This document shows, in pieces, positions 45,317-55,163 of a stretch of 64,000 nt of DNA. This stretch comes from Shewanella sp. 10N.286.48.A6. GTDB lineage: Bacteria > Pseudomonadota > Gammaproteobacteria > Enterobacterales > Shewanellaceae. Position 1 is the first letter of the stretch; each line of letters opens with the position of its first letter. Where the stretch lies: NCBI RefSeq assembly GCF_002873135.1, contig NZ_MCVI01000029.1, positions 62,001-126,000 on the forward strand. Direction: 5' to 3'. The position numbers and the translations under genes are program-made. Below the pieces are notes generated by a model. It was not told where the DNA came from. It was given only the letters and a program-made list of their open reading frames with translations, and did not search any database.

Positions 45317-45598
45317 ATGCAAACCAGAGATAAAAGAAAAGGGCCAGATGGTTTACAAAAGCTATTTCTGTACTTGATTTTGATCGAATGGTTTTTGCTG
45401 ATCTACACAACAACGACAATCAGTAGAATGACTTTTCGCCAAGGCTTAATGACCCTAACACTGCTACTGGGTTTTAATTTAATACTCGCAAAACTAGGCA
45501 GAAAACGCGCTAAGCGATCAACCGATGGTTATATTATTTATCCCATTCTCTGTGGTGGTTTACTGTCTTTTATATTACTAATTTATTTTATTTTTTAG
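45317..45598 (+). CDS. Small three-helix membrane protein at the end of the laf operon
   Basis: This 93-residue protein has a charged N-terminus (QTRDKRKG), then about three hydrophobic segments (LFLYLILIEWFLLIY, FRQGLMTLTLLLGFNLILA and a C-terminal LCGGLLSFILLIYFIF) separated by basic loops. It lies 49 bases after the PilZ gene on the same strand, and no strong terminator lies between. I do not recognise the family. Confidence 0.6.
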   Translation: MQTRDKRKGPDGLQKLFLYLILIEWFLLIYTTTTISRMTFRQGLMTLTLLLGFNLILAKLGRKRAKRSTDGYIIYPILCGGLLSFILLIYFIF

Positions 45599-45642
45599 CC
45601 GTAACATCAAATAATAATGTTAAGCCATTGTTTAACTTAAAC

Positions 45643-46578
45643 TTAATAAGCAGTCTTTATTTTACTATTATTGGTGATGATTGCTTCTTTATCGATGCAA
45701 ACCTTACCCTTTTCAGCGCAAGCCTGTAGCGTCACTTCAACACTTGAGGTGGTTTGATGCTTATTAATGGTTAAGCCATGAGCTAAAGCCAAGTTTGACA
45801 TAGCTTGATAGGCTTGCGTTTCAGTTGAACTAAATTGGAAGCTATCGCCACTAGTAAGTAATGACGTTCCAGTCATTGATAGTTGATTATTGCTATCTTG
45901 CAGCGTTAACACGTTAAAATGTAAACGCTGCTCACTATCAAAGCCGCTAACGACCGAAGTTAACCTCGACTCATCTGCAAATTCAAATAAAATATCCGGC
46001 GATAAGTTAACAATAGGCGTATTCAAATCTCTTCCTTTGATATACGCCTCGAACCACATTTTTTTAAATTGGTAATAAGTTATGTTGCGTTTCCAATCAA
46101 CATGAATTTGCGCCATATCCTCTTTAGAATTCACCAATGCCCATGCGGTAGTGGCTATTTCAGCGCTCACTTTTATTCGCTGTGGTTGAAAGAAATTCAG
46201 CTGATATAAATGCTCTGCATAAGCTATAAACTTTTCAAACTCAATATTTTGCATCGCTACAGGGGTAATGGTTGAACGGTCTTCTAACTGGCACACGCCT
46301 TGGCTGGCAGAATGATTGTAGTCACTGCACACTTCAACCATTAGCTTACTGATTTCAAACTTTCGTATCTCAAGTGGGCTAAAATTTACCACATTAATAT
46401 AAGCATGTTGCCGATTAACTAACGCTGAAAGAGCCTTCGCTTGATATTGTTGTTCTGAGCGGCACTCGTTACATTGCAGGTTTATGGTGCCAATTTTATT
46501 CTCTTCCGAAAAAGCATTACCAGTGGTAAACATTAACATTGATAACACTGCTAATCGGTTTAAAAATCCATTTTTCAA
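45643..46578 (-). CDS. Exported cysteine-containing protein of unknown function
   Basis: This 311-residue protein has a signal peptide (MKNGFLNRLAVLSMLMFTTGNAFS) and no other membrane segment, so it is probably periplasmic or secreted. It has six cysteines in pairs (LQCNECRS, VCSDYN...GVCQ, ACAEKGKVCID), which may form disulfides. No known domain is recognised. It lies leftward, 85 bases after the orphan pilin-like gene, and may be co-transcribed with it. Confidence 0.65.
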   Translation of the reverse strand: MKNGFLNRLAVLSMLMFTTGNAFSEENKIGTINLQCNECRSEQQYQAKALSALVNRQHAYINVVNFSPLEIRKFEISKLMVEVCSDYNHSASQGVCQLEDRSTITPVAMQNIEFEKFIAYAEHLYQLNFFQPQRIKVSAEIATTAWALVNSKEDMAQIHVDWKRNITYYQFKKMWFEAYIKGRDLNTPIVNLSPDILFEFADESRLTSVVSGFDSEQRLHFNVLTLQDSNNQLSMTGTSLLTSGDSFQFSSTETQAYQAMSNLALAHGLTINKHQTTSSVEVTLQACAEKGKVCIDKEAIITNNSKIKTAY

Positions 46579-46663
46579 ACTAATCCATCTCTATATAAAA
46601 TTGTACATATAAAAGCGCTTGATTAAGCCTGTATTAACTCAAATCAATCACTCAACAAGCTAT

Positions 46664-47164
46664 CTAACAGCCAGCAATATCTTTCTCTATGAGAGGCTGC
46701 TCAATAGCATTTAAAGGTTCTGAATACCGAATTTCACAATCGTTAACCGAGTAATCAGCTGCAGGTCGTATACGTAAGCCACTGCGACCTGCTGAGGTAA
46801 AAGTGGTAATTTTAAAATCATCGCCGTCAACAATGTTTATCGCTCTAGCAATGCCGGCTTCTGTATGGCGAGGATAACCATATGCGAGAGTAATTCGCTC
46901 CCCTTGAACCACAATCGTGTTAGTCCCTGACGGCGCAGCCGTTGAATCACAATCTTGGCTTATGATGCAAGCTGAATGAACTAACTCTTTGGCGCTACCT
47001 ATAGCTCCTGATACACCTCGCATTTGGCCAACATATGCGTCTGCTTTTAAACTGGTAAATTTGGGGGCTGCAATGACAGCCAATATGGCCAAAACAATAA
47101 TAACCACAACGAGTTCAATTAAGGTAAAACCTTGCACTACTTTTTTAGATGTTGTTTTAGACAT
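46664..47164 (-). CDS. Type IV pilin-like protein (MSHA-pilin type)
   Basis: A prepilin leader (QGFTLIELVVV) with the processing site G|FTLIE and Glu5 precedes a long hydrophobic helix (VVIIVLAILAVIAAPKFTSL) that is typical of MSHA-type pilins and minor pilins. I chose ATG 47164 (MSKTTSKKVVQG), giving 166 residues; ATG 47188 is also possible. Cysteine pairs (ACIISQDC, and NDC...AGC at the end) suggest disulfides. No pilus assembly genes lie nearby, so it depends on machinery encoded elsewhere. Confidence 0.8.
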   Translation of the reverse strand: MSKTTSKKVVQGFTLIELVVVIIVLAILAVIAAPKFTSLKADAYVGQMRGVSGAIGSAKELVHSACIISQDCDSTAAPSGTNTIVVQGERITLAYGYPRHTEAGIARAINIVDGDDFKITTFTSAGRSGLRIRPAADYSVNDCEIRYSEPLNAIEQPLIEKDIAGC

Positions 47165-47404
47165 ACTGATAGTCGATTCTTTTGTCATATGAGCTCAATC
47201 ACATTTTTCACACGTAAAATAAATTCCCTCTAAATAGCGCAAAGAGATTCGATATTTTCAACATCAACTAAGCCAAGACATTGATTGCAAATGAAACATT
47301 ATTGTCACATGTGTTTTAATTTTGTTCAACAACAAAGCGAGATAAGGTTACTATTAATATTGCCTTTTATCTCATATCAGCTGGTAACCGCGTTAGTTTC
47401 AAAC

Positions 47405-48604
47405 TCAGTTTATATAGTGCTTACCATTTATTCGTTCAATAATTTGAGTGGCGGTTAAGTCATGTACCACATTGATGACGGTCGATGCTGCATCGGTAAT
47501 GGCGCCTAATACCACCAAAATAGGGATCACTTCGACGGGTAAGCCTAAGGTTGTCACAATAAAGATTTCCCCTAAAAATGCCCCGCCAGGCACGCCGCCA
47601 ATGACAAATGCTGACAGCACCGAAATCAAAATGGTTAACATAAACACATCCGCGCTAAAGTCGAGCCCAAGTAATGAATAGATAAATACGATTTTAAGCG
47701 CGGTTATCATCGCTGCGCCGCCTTTATTTAAATTCACCAATAGCGGCAAGCTGATTTCAGCTATTTGCTCATTTAAACCCATTTTACTTGCTGTGCGAAT
47801 ATTAACTGGCAAGGTGGCCAAAGAGGAACTAGTACCTAGGGCGGTTACTGCAGGAGCTAACATATGCTGCCAAAAATTATTTACTCCTTTCCCTCCACCT
47901 CCAATCCATGCATATAGCGTTGAGCCTAAAGTTAAATAGAAAAAGGTTGCCACTAAAAATAGCGCAATAGCTCGGGCAAATGTGCCCATTAACTCGGCAT
48001 CTTGACTGGCCATAGTTGCGGCAAAATAAGCCCCTAAGCCAATTGGTGCTAAGTACATTAAGATGGCTATGATTTTCATGATCACGGTATTAAAGCTATC
48101 CAATAATGCCGAAACTTTGAGGCCGTCTTCACCTGATTGACCAATCGCTATTCCGGTGATCAGCGACATAATGATCAGCGCTAAAATATTCGATTTAGAC
48201 ATTAAGCCCACAAAATCATTGGTGGTTAATAAGCTCACAAAATCCATACTGCCAGTGGTTTCAACGGTATCGGCTAAATCAAGTGTCACTCCTTGGGCAG
48301 GGTCAAATGCTAGCGCCAACAAGGTAATGCCTACAGCGGGGAGCATCGCCATGACAATGGACACGCCCATGATGGTGGCAAGTATGGAGCCAAGCTTTTT
48401 TAAATCGGTCATTTTGGCAATGGATGACATCACGCTAACGGCCACCAAAGGCACAATAATCATAAACAACAAGTTGAGAAATATTTGCCCTATGGGTTTA
48501 AGTTTAATGGCAAACTCAGGGGCAACTAAGCCCAACATGCCGCCCAGCATCAGGGCTGTGAGTAAAATAATCGATGAGCGATACGCGCGAAGGGCATTCC
48601 ACAT
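47405..48604 (-). CDS. Dicarboxylate/amino-acid:cation symporter (DAACS family)
   Basis: This 399-residue membrane transporter shows DAACS features: the FLNLLFMIIVPLVAVSVMSS segment, the serine-rich hairpin ALGTSSSLATLPVN, GGVPGGAFLGEI and the ITDAASTVINVVHDLTA helix. The usual NMDGT motif is NLNKGG here, so substrate or cation handling may differ from GltP/DctA. Probable cargo is an acidic amino acid, dicarboxylate or Ser/Thr. It appears to be a single-gene unit. Confidence 0.88.
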   Translation of the reverse strand: MWNALRAYRSSIILLTALMLGGMLGLVAPEFAIKLKPIGQIFLNLLFMIIVPLVAVSVMSSIAKMTDLKKLGSILATIMGVSIVMAMLPAVGITLLALAFDPAQGVTLDLADTVETTGSMDFVSLLTTNDFVGLMSKSNILALIIMSLITGIAIGQSGEDGLKVSALLDSFNTVIMKIIAILMYLAPIGLGAYFAATMASQDAELMGTFARAIALFLVATFFYLTLGSTLYAWIGGGGKGVNNFWQHMLAPAVTALGTSSSLATLPVNIRTASKMGLNEQIAEISLPLLVNLNKGGAAMITALKIVFIYSLLGLDFSADVFMLTILISVLSAFVIGGVPGGAFLGEIFIVTTLGLPVEVIPILVVLGAITDAASTVINVVHDLTATQIIERINGKHYIN

Positions 48605-48751
48605 GGTGAGGTTCCAATAATTAAGATCTAGTGAGCATATGCTGATTTTTAATCATAGCCGAAAAGCCGTTACTATGAAGGCTGGGCTTACTGCAGCGCA
48701 TTGATGACGAGTAACTTATCTGCTGTAAACTTGACTCTGAACTAATGCGCC

Positions 48752-48783
48752 CAAGCAAAGCCCGCGACTGCGGGCTTTGGCTA
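48752..48783. terminator. Probable terminator between the large exported protein gene and the symporter gene
   Basis: CAAAGCCCGC / GCGGGCTTTG with a 4-base loop, just past the stop at 48799 of the leftward gene. The following T-run is poor (CTTTGCTT), so termination may be weak. Confidence 0.55.
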
Positions 48784-48798
48784 AATTGCGATAAACAG

Positions 48799-51099
48799 CT
48801 ATTTTCCTCTGCTTCGCCCTTCTCTGGTCATTCCTGACTGACGCGCTTGTCGAGAACGATTCAGACTTTGATGATCTATGCTACTCGAGCGAGTTCGATT
48901 AATTGAGTGACTCATATTACTCGACTGATTACGGCTCGGTTGGCTGTGGCTAGTTTGATTTCGACTCGGTTGAATCGAGGTTGATGGCCGCGTACTTGTA
49001 ACAGGACGAGTATTATTGGCGGGACGGGTATTACTCGCCGGACGAGTAGTGCTAGATGGCCGTGTCGAAGGAAAACTACTACTATTGCCCTTTGACGGTT
49101 TATTTACATTGCTAGGTTTAGACCCTTGAGCTTTTGATGGCACATTATTCCACTTACCATCGCTACGATTTTCCCACTTGCCTTTATTATCACGGGCAAC
49201 ATTACCGTGCTTATCGGCAAACACATCATTAGTGCGCTTTTTATTTACCTTCGCTTTATTAAAATGCTTATTGGCTACACTTGGGCTGGCTAAGCGTTTA
49301 CGATTCGCCTCGCGATGGTAAAGGTTATTGGGTCTAGCGCGATTATTAGCTAATTTGTTCGAACGCATATGATTATGCATTTTAGTGCGATTACCGACAC
49401 TGATACTGTTACCAATATTGATACGACCGGTATTGATCACCACTGGTCGTCTATAGCCACCGCCATAATAGCCACCACAACATGGGCGACGATAACCATA
49501 ACCGCCTCCCCATACCACACCAGCATTGAAAAAGCCGTTGCTCCAGCTCACGCCAACATTCCAACCTGTCCACGGATTATAACCAACATGTAATCCCCAG
49601 GTCGGTGGGCGAGGATAATAATAACGGCCTCGATACGGTGGGTAATACCAGCCGGTACCGTAAATTGGCACCCCATAATAAGGGTATGACCACATATAAC
49701 CCGGCGTATAACCTACGTAAACCACTTCAGGGGTTGAATCATAAACCTGCACGTAAGTGGTGTTATAAACCGGCGAACTTGCGGGTATCTTGGCAATTTC
49801 TTCATCAGGAATATTATCAGCAACAATCCACGGGCCTTTGGCAGTTTTTGAGGTAAACCACACCCCATTATCAACAGCGTAATAAGCTTGATTTATCAAC
49901 AATACTTGTGTGGCGGTATTAACAGCATAGGAGACTGATGTTCCTGTTACCGCTTCAAATTTAGGCTCGCCATCGTATTCAACCTCCAGTGTGGCTTCAT
50001 CACGCTTAATCGCTGCAGTTTGCGGGATTTGCGCATCTAGCACTGCTTGATTGGCTTCATCAGTGCCTGCAACTGAGACACGTAAGCCACCAATATCAGA
50101 TTCGGGAGGGATATCGTTAAAGCTTTCAGGCAGTTTGTCAGCCCTAACAAACTGCCAAGGTCCGGCCTGCTTTTTAGATTTAAACCAACGCCCAGATAAA
50201 AGCACATACATATCGCCAGAGGAGGTCTCTCTTACCCATGGGGTTTCGGTATTGGTGACATAAAGTAACTTACCATCAATCAGGCTTTGCCAATTGGGTG
50301 AGCCATCAGTGGCCACTAACTCAGTCGGTTCATTAGTGGTAATAATCTGCGGCGCATTGACGGTGCTTTTAGCGGCTTCATCCTCGGTATTCACCATGCT
50401 GACCAAATCTTCAGGAGGATACAATGTGACTTGCCATGGCCCCATAGGATCATCTGCCACATACCAAAAGGTACCACTGCTTAAATACAGCTTGTTCGTT
50501 TGCGTATTACGGGCAACGGCAAAAGGGGTATTTAACACTCGCTCATAGGGACTATTTTCAATTTCACTAAATTGTGGCTCACCATCATAGGACAGCAACA
50601 CGCTCAAGTTATTACTGAAGACGATTTCTGGCGCATCGTTGTTAATGTTATCTAAGCTGCGTTTTACCTGCTCAGCATTTTCAAGGCTGGCTGATAAGCG
50701 CTCCATGGAAGTTTCGAAGCTAGTTGTCGCTAGCGCTTCTGAGACTGTATCGGTGAACGTTTGCTGGTCTTCGGCAGTGGATGATGGCCAGCGCACTTCG
50801 GTCACTTCAATATTACGCACCAAAGCAACATCGTCATCAGTATCGATTCTAGCGCTAAACCAAAAAGCGCCAAATACAGGGTCGTCTTGACCTTCCACTT
50901 CAAATGACATCGCAGCGCGGCTCATCAAGATATTGCCATCTAACGATTCTGGCTGCGGCTGATAAACCACTAAGGTGCCCAGCTTGGTTTCAACATCTTG
51001 CGGCCATTCAATTGCTACTGCCGAAAAGGGTAATAGCAACAATGCTATCCATACAGTTAGCACTTGCAGCCAGCGACATTTGATATTGGTTATCATCAT
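48799..51099 (-). CDS. Large exported Tyr/Gly-rich protein of unknown function
   Basis: This 766-residue protein has a signal peptide (cut near FSAVA). The first ~450 residues are soluble, with repeated segments built around a Trp and GPW: YVADDPMGPWQV, WFKSKKQAGPWQFV and WFTSKTAKGPWIVA. Next comes a Tyr/Gly/Pro-rich region of ~100 residues with YPYYGVPIYGTGWYYPPYRG. The C-terminal ~200 residues are basic and low complexity (TRPxxxTRP, SQPSRNQ) with an Asn/Arg-rich part. A VFADKHGNVARDNKGKWENR segment precedes the repeats. Function unknown; an envelope or surface role is inferred. Confidence 0.75.
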   Translation of the reverse strand: MMITNIKCRWLQVLTVWIALLLLPFSAVAIEWPQDVETKLGTLVVYQPQPESLDGNILMSRAAMSFEVEGQDDPVFGAFWFSARIDTDDDVALVRNIEVTEVRWPSSTAEDQQTFTDTVSEALATTSFETSMERLSASLENAEQVKRSLDNINNDAPEIVFSNNLSVLLSYDGEPQFSEIENSPYERVLNTPFAVARNTQTNKLYLSSGTFWYVADDPMGPWQVTLYPPEDLVSMVNTEDEAAKSTVNAPQIITTNEPTELVATDGSPNWQSLIDGKLLYVTNTETPWVRETSSGDMYVLLSGRWFKSKKQAGPWQFVRADKLPESFNDIPPESDIGGLRVSVAGTDEANQAVLDAQIPQTAAIKRDEATLEVEYDGEPKFEAVTGTSVSYAVNTATQVLLINQAYYAVDNGVWFTSKTAKGPWIVADNIPDEEIAKIPASSPVYNTTYVQVYDSTPEVVYVGYTPGYMWSYPYYGVPIYGTGWYYPPYRGRYYYPRPPTWGLHVGYNPWTGWNVGVSWSNGFFNAGVVWGGGYGYRRPCCGGYYGGGYRRPVVINTGRINIGNSISVGNRTKMHNHMRSNKLANNRARPNNLYHREANRKRLASPSVANKHFNKAKVNKKRTNDVFADKHGNVARDNKGKWENRSDGKWNNVPSKAQGSKPSNVNKPSKGNSSSFPSTRPSSTTRPASNTRPANNTRPVTSTRPSTSIQPSRNQTSHSQPSRNQSSNMSHSINRTRSSSIDHQSLNRSRQARQSGMTREGRSRGK

Positions 51100-51422
51100 G
51101 AGTCCTTATTTTGCAATCATTTGCTATTAATCATGCGCGACTAATAATTAAAAGCGTGTATTTAAGTATATGTAGTAAAATCCATTTATTGCCAATTTGG
51201 TCATGATTAACAAGTTAGCATCTATTTGTTCATTTAATATACCGACAAACACATTGAATTTGTAAAATAGATTGTAGAAAAATCAAACAGCCACTTTGCT
51301 AAATATCCATCCACCCTGCCGTTTTATGAATATGCAAAGATCAAAAAAGCCCTTACTGGAAACCAGTAAGGGCTTTTTACTAACTGTTATTTACTACTAT
51401 AAAAGCGGTCTATAAAGACGTC
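51100..51422. other. Intergenic region between the large exported protein gene and glnA
   Basis: About 320 bases between two leftward genes. It holds the glnA terminator at its right side, and must hold the promoter of the exported-protein gene; the sequence there is AT-rich and I could not place promoter elements. Confidence 0.4.
51343..51381 (-). terminator. Terminator of glnA
   Basis: AAAGCCCTTACTGG / CCAGTAAGGGCTTT with a short loop, flanked by an A-run and a T-run. It lies about 42 bases past the glnA stop. Confidence 0.9.
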
Positions 51423-52832
51423 TTATAGTGAGTAGTAAAGTTCAAATTCAACTGGGTGAGTAGTACGTGCAACACGCTCTGCTTCACCTTGCTTGATAGC
51501 AATATATGAATCGATAAAGTCATTAGTGAATACTTCACCTTTAACTAAGAACTCACGGTCCGCATCTAAGCTTGCAAGTGCATCTTCTAGTGAAGTCGCA
51601 ACTTGTGGGATCTCAGCCGCTTCTTCTGCTGGTAAGTCGTATAAATCTTTATCCATAGCTTCACCTGGGTGAATCTTGTTTTGGATACCGTCTAGACCTG
51701 CCATTAATAGCGCAGCAAAACCTAAATATGGGTTTGCATGTGGATCAGGGAAACGTGTTTCAATACGACGACCTTTAGGGCTTGGTACCACTGGGATACG
51801 GATAGAAGCACTACGGTTACGTGCAGAGTATGCAAGCATGACAGGCGCTTCGAAATGTGGCACAAGACGCTTGTAAGAGTTTGTGCTTGGGTTAGTAAAT
51901 GCATTCAACGCTTTAGCATGCTTGATGATACCACCAATGTAGTAAAGAGCAGTTTCACTTAAACCAGCGTACTTGTCGCCTGCGAATAAGTTAACGCCAT
52001 CTTTAGCTAAAGATTGGTGAACGTGCATACCACTACCGTTATCGCCCATTACTGGCTTAGGCATAAATGTCGCTGTTTTACCGTATGCGTGTGCCATGTT
52101 ATGCACAACATACTTAAGGATCTGAACTTCATCAGCTTTAGCAGTTAGCGTGTTAAAGCGTGTCGCGATTTCGTTTTGACCGGCTGTAGCAACTTCATGG
52201 TGATGCGCTTCAACAACTTGACCCATTTCTTCAAGTACTAAACACATAGCACTACGTAAGTCTTGTGATGAATCAACTGGTGCTACTGGGAAGTAACCAC
52301 CTTTAACGAATGGACGGTGACCAGTGTTACCATCTTCATAGCTAGTACCTGAGTTCCATGCCGCTTCTTTTGCATCAACTTTAGCAAAACAACCTGACAT
52401 GTCAGCACCAAACTTAACATCGTCAAATAAGAAGAACTCTGGCTCTGGACCAATTAATACTGTGTCAGCAATACCAGTAGACGTTAAGTATTCTTCAGCT
52501 TTTTTAGCAATAGAACGTGGGTCACGGTTGTAACCTGTCATTGTGCCTGGCTCTAAGATGTCACAACGGATTAGTGCAGTTGTTTCTTCTGTGAAAGGGT
52601 CAAGAACAAACGTGCTCGCATCTGGCATAAGTACCATGTCAGATTCGTTAATGCCTTTCCAACCCGTAATAGACGAACCATCGAACATTTTGCCGTCTTC
52701 AAAAAAATCTTCATCAACCTGATGAGATGGGATAGAAACGTGTTGTTCTTTACCTCTGGTATCGGTAAAGCGTAAATCAACAAACTTAACTTCCAATTCT
52801 TTAAGTTGCGTTAAAACAGATTCAGCTGACAT
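51423..52832 (-). CDS. glnA: Glutamine synthetase, type I
   Basis: GlnA makes glutamine from glutamate, ammonia and ATP and is the main entry point of nitrogen. I chose ATG 52832 ([15 protein letters not shown]), with GGAGG seven bases ahead; it gives 469 residues, as in E. coli. Signatures include [17 protein letters not shown], the ATP-binding [17 protein letters not shown], and the adenylylation tyrosine in [10 protein letters not shown] near residue 397, so activity is probably controlled by GlnE. A sigma-54 promoter and NtrC sites lie upstream. Confidence 0.97.
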   Translation of the reverse strand: MSAESVLTQLKELEVKFVDLRFTDTRGKEQHVSIPSHQVDEDFFEDGKMFDGSSITGWKGINESDMVLMPDASTFVLDPFTEETTALIRCDILEPGTMTGYNRDPRSIAKKAEEYLTSTGIADTVLIGPEPEFFLFDDVKFGADMSGCFAKVDAKEAAWNSGTSYEDGNTGHRPFVKGGYFPVAPVDSSQDLRSAMCLVLEEMGQVVEAHHHEVATAGQNEIATRFNTLTAKADEVQILKYVVHNMAHAYGKTATFMPKPVMGDNGSGMHVHQSLAKDGVNLFAGDKYAGLSETALYYIGGIIKHAKALNAFTNPSTNSYKRLVPHFEAPVMLAYSARNRSASIRIPVVPSPKGRRIETRFPDPHANPYLGFAALLMAGLDGIQNKIHPGEAMDKDLYDLPAEEAAEIPQVATSLEDALASLDADREFLVKGEVFTNDFIDSYIAIKQGEAERVARTTHPVEFELYYSL

Positions 52833-52942
52833 TCTTAAGCCTCCGGTAGAGTAAGGGTATTCCCTTTTATAATTCAAGTTCACCACTATACTACGACATT
52901 AAAGACGCGTATGTGTCGAAATATCACATAATTGACAATCTT

Positions 52943-52961
52943 AAAGCTATTACCATGCCAA
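52943..52961 (-). promoter_or_regulatory. Sigma-54 promoter of glnA
   Basis: Read leftward, TTGGCATGGTAATAGCTTT has GG and GC exactly 10 bases apart, like E. coli glnAp2 (TTGGCACAGATTTCGCTTT). It predicts a start of transcription near 52934, about 100 bases before the glnA ATG. Confidence 0.85.
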
Positions 52962-53022
52962 CTGAATAAGTATATGATTTTTATATATTTGACTTAATAG
53001 CCAATTATCGAAAACACAATTT

Positions 53023-53039
53023 TGCATCATTTTAGTGCA
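53023..53039. promoter_or_regulatory. NtrC binding site upstream of glnA
   Basis: TGCATCATTTTAGTGCA matches the palindromic NtrC consensus (TGCACCATTTTGGTGCA) at 15 of 17 bases. Its centre is about 97 bases upstream of the predicted glnA transcription start. Confidence 0.8.
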
Positions 53040-53062
53040 AACGCACGCACTATTATGGTTCA

Positions 53063-53079
53063 ACTTCTATTTTGGTGCG
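53063..53079. promoter_or_regulatory. Possible second, weaker NtrC site
   Basis: ACTTCTATTTTGGTGCG keeps the right half (ATTTTGGTGC) of the NtrC consensus but not the left. Its centre is about 137 bases upstream of the predicted glnA start, similar to one of the two strong sites in E. coli. Confidence 0.5.
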
Positions 53080-53309
53080 CGGCTAAAAACACTGCGCTGA
53101 TTGTTTGTCACATTTCTGAATCGTTACTATTATATGATGCTATAAATGCCAAAATTGATGGTTATTTTTTAGCTAATCACAAAGTGTACAAAAATAATCC
53201 TATCCGCAAAGCGTCTCGTGGAGTAGAATGGCACGCTTTTTTATGGTGGCTAAACTTAATGCCGCTATAAACTCCTATTTATTTGTTTGATGGTATAGAG
53301 GTTTTATCC

Positions 53310-55127
53310 GTGTTAGAGAATTTACGTAACATCGCCATTATTGCTCACGTCGACCATGGCAAAACGACCTTGGTAGACAAGCTTTTGGCACAGTCAGGCA
53401 CCCTTGAAAGTCGAGGCGAAGCCGCAGAACGTGTAATGGATTCTAACGATCTTGAAAAAGAACGTGGTATCACCATTTTGGCTAAAAATACCGCCATCAA
53501 ATGGAACGACTACCGTATTAATATCGTAGACACTCCTGGTCACGCCGATTTCGGTGGTGAAGTTGAACGTGTTCTATCTATGGTAGATTCAGTATTACTT
53601 TTAGTTGATGCAGTTGATGGCCCAATGCCACAAACTCGCTTCGTAACTAAAAAAGCGTTTGCTCAAGGCCTTAAGCCAATTGTTGTAATCAACAAGATTG
53701 ACCGTCCAGGCGCTCGTCCTGATTGGGTTATTGACCAAGTATTCGATTTATTCGACAACTTAGGTGCAACTGACGAACAGTTAGATTTCCCTATCGTTTA
53801 TGCTTCTGCATTAAATGGTTTCGCGACCCTTGATCCAGACGAAACTAGCGAAGACATGACACCTTTATTCCAAGCAATTGTTGAAAAGGTTTCTTTCCCT
53901 GATGCTGATGCTGAAGGTGAATGTCAAATGCAAATTTCTCAAATCGATTACAACTCATACGTAGGTGTTATCGGTATTGGTCGTGTTAAACGTGGTAGCG
54001 TTAAGCCTAACCAACAAGTAACTATTGTTGGTGCAGACGGTAAGACACGTAACGGTAAAGTTGGCCAAGTATTAGGTTACATGGGTCTTGACCGTCACGA
54101 AGTTGCTGAAGCTAACGCTGGCGACATCGTTGCAATTACCGGTCTTGGTGAGCTAAAAATTTCTGACACTATTTGTGCTCCAGGCGCTGTTGAAGCCTTG
54201 CCTGCTCTTTCTGTTGACGAACCAACGCTAACCATGACTTTCCAAGTAAACACTTCTCCGTTTGCTGGTAAAGAAGGTAAGTATGTTACTTCACGTAATA
54301 TCCTTGAGCGTTTAGAGCAAGAGCTAATTCATAACGTTGCATTACGTGTTGAAGAAACTGAATCTCCAGATCGTTTCCGTGTTTCAGGCCGTGGTGAATT
54401 ACACTTAGGTATCCTAATTGAAAACATGCGTCGTGAAGGTTACGAGCTAGCGGTATCACGTCCAGAAGTAATCGTTAAAGAAATTGACGGTGAAATGTGC
54501 GAGCCATTTGAAACCTTAACCGTTGATGTTGAAGAAGAACATCAAGGTGCTGTAATTGAAAAATTAGGTACACGTAAAGGTGACATGAAAGACATGCAGC
54601 TAGACGGTAAAGGTCGTGTACGTATCGACTTTATCATTCCTAGCCGTGGCTTAATCGGTTTCCAAACTGAATTCATGACAGCGACTTCTGGTACTGGTCT
54701 TATCTACCATTCATTCGACCATTACGGTCCAGTGAAAGGCGGTGACATTGGTCAACGTGCTCGTGGTGTATTGATTTCAAACGCTACTGGTAAAGCACTG
54801 ACTTTCGCATTGTTCGGTTTACAAGAACGTGGTCGTCTATTCATCGGCCATGCTGCTGAAGTATATGAAGGTCAAGTTGTTGGTTTACACGCTCGTGCAA
54901 ACGATTTAACAGTTAACTGTTTGAAAGGTAAGCAACTTACAAACATGCGTGCATCAGGTACTGATGAAGCACAAGTGTTAACTCCGCATATCGAAATGAC
55001 CCTTGAGCAAGCGCTTGAGTTCATCGATGATGACGAATTAGTAGAAGTAACTCCTGAGAACATCCGTGTTCGTAAGCGTTACTTAACTGAAAACGAGCGT
55101 AAGCGTCATAACCGTAGCGCTAAGTAA
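53310..55127 (+). CDS. typA: Translational GTPase TypA/BipA
   Basis: TypA is a ribosome-binding GTPase of the EF-G family, linked to cold growth and ribosome assembly. I chose GTG 53310 (translated [20 protein letters not shown]), which has AGAGG ahead and matches the E. coli start; the longer frame to 53283 has no homology. G1 [10 protein letters not shown]3 [15 protein letters not shown]4 [10 protein letters not shown] and the C-terminal TypA domain ([12 protein letters not shown]) are all present. It has 605 residues and is divergent from glnA. Confidence 0.96.
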   Translation: MLENLRNIAIIAHVDHGKTTLVDKLLAQSGTLESRGEAAERVMDSNDLEKERGITILAKNTAIKWNDYRINIVDTPGHADFGGEVERVLSMVDSVLLLVDAVDGPMPQTRFVTKKAFAQGLKPIVVINKIDRPGARPDWVIDQVFDLFDNLGATDEQLDFPIVYASALNGFATLDPDETSEDMTPLFQAIVEKVSFPDADAEGECQMQISQIDYNSYVGVIGIGRVKRGSVKPNQQVTIVGADGKTRNGKVGQVLGYMGLDRHEVAEANAGDIVAITGLGELKISDTICAPGAVEALPALSVDEPTLTMTFQVNTSPFAGKEGKYVTSRNILERLEQELIHNVALRVEETESPDRFRVSGRGELHLGILIENMRREGYELAVSRPEVIVKEIDGEMCEPFETLTVDVEEEHQGAVIEKLGTRKGDMKDMQLDGKGRVRIDFIIPSRGLIGFQTEFMTATSGTGLIYHSFDHYGPVKGGDIGQRARGVLISNATGKALTFALFGLQERGRLFIGHAAEVYEGQVVGLHARANDLTVNCLKGKQLTNMRASGTDEAQVLTPHIEMTLEQALEFIDDDELVEVTPENIRVRKRYLTENERKRHNRSAK

Positions 55128-55163
55128 TCGTTTTGATTAGTTAACGATTTCAAATTTTGAGAA

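Noticed and set aside
8987..45598. The cluster as a polar (primary) flagellar system
   Set aside because: No flhF, flhG, fliO or che genes; lafK, lafS and a FliM without CheY motif point to a lateral system.
48156..48620. Rightward ORF of 154 codons opposite the symporter gene
   Set aside because: Antisense shadow of a transporter; the real gene has clear family signatures.
53022..53270. Rightward ORF of 82 codons between glnA and typA
   Set aside because: It overlaps the NtrC sites and glnA control region and resembles no protein I know.
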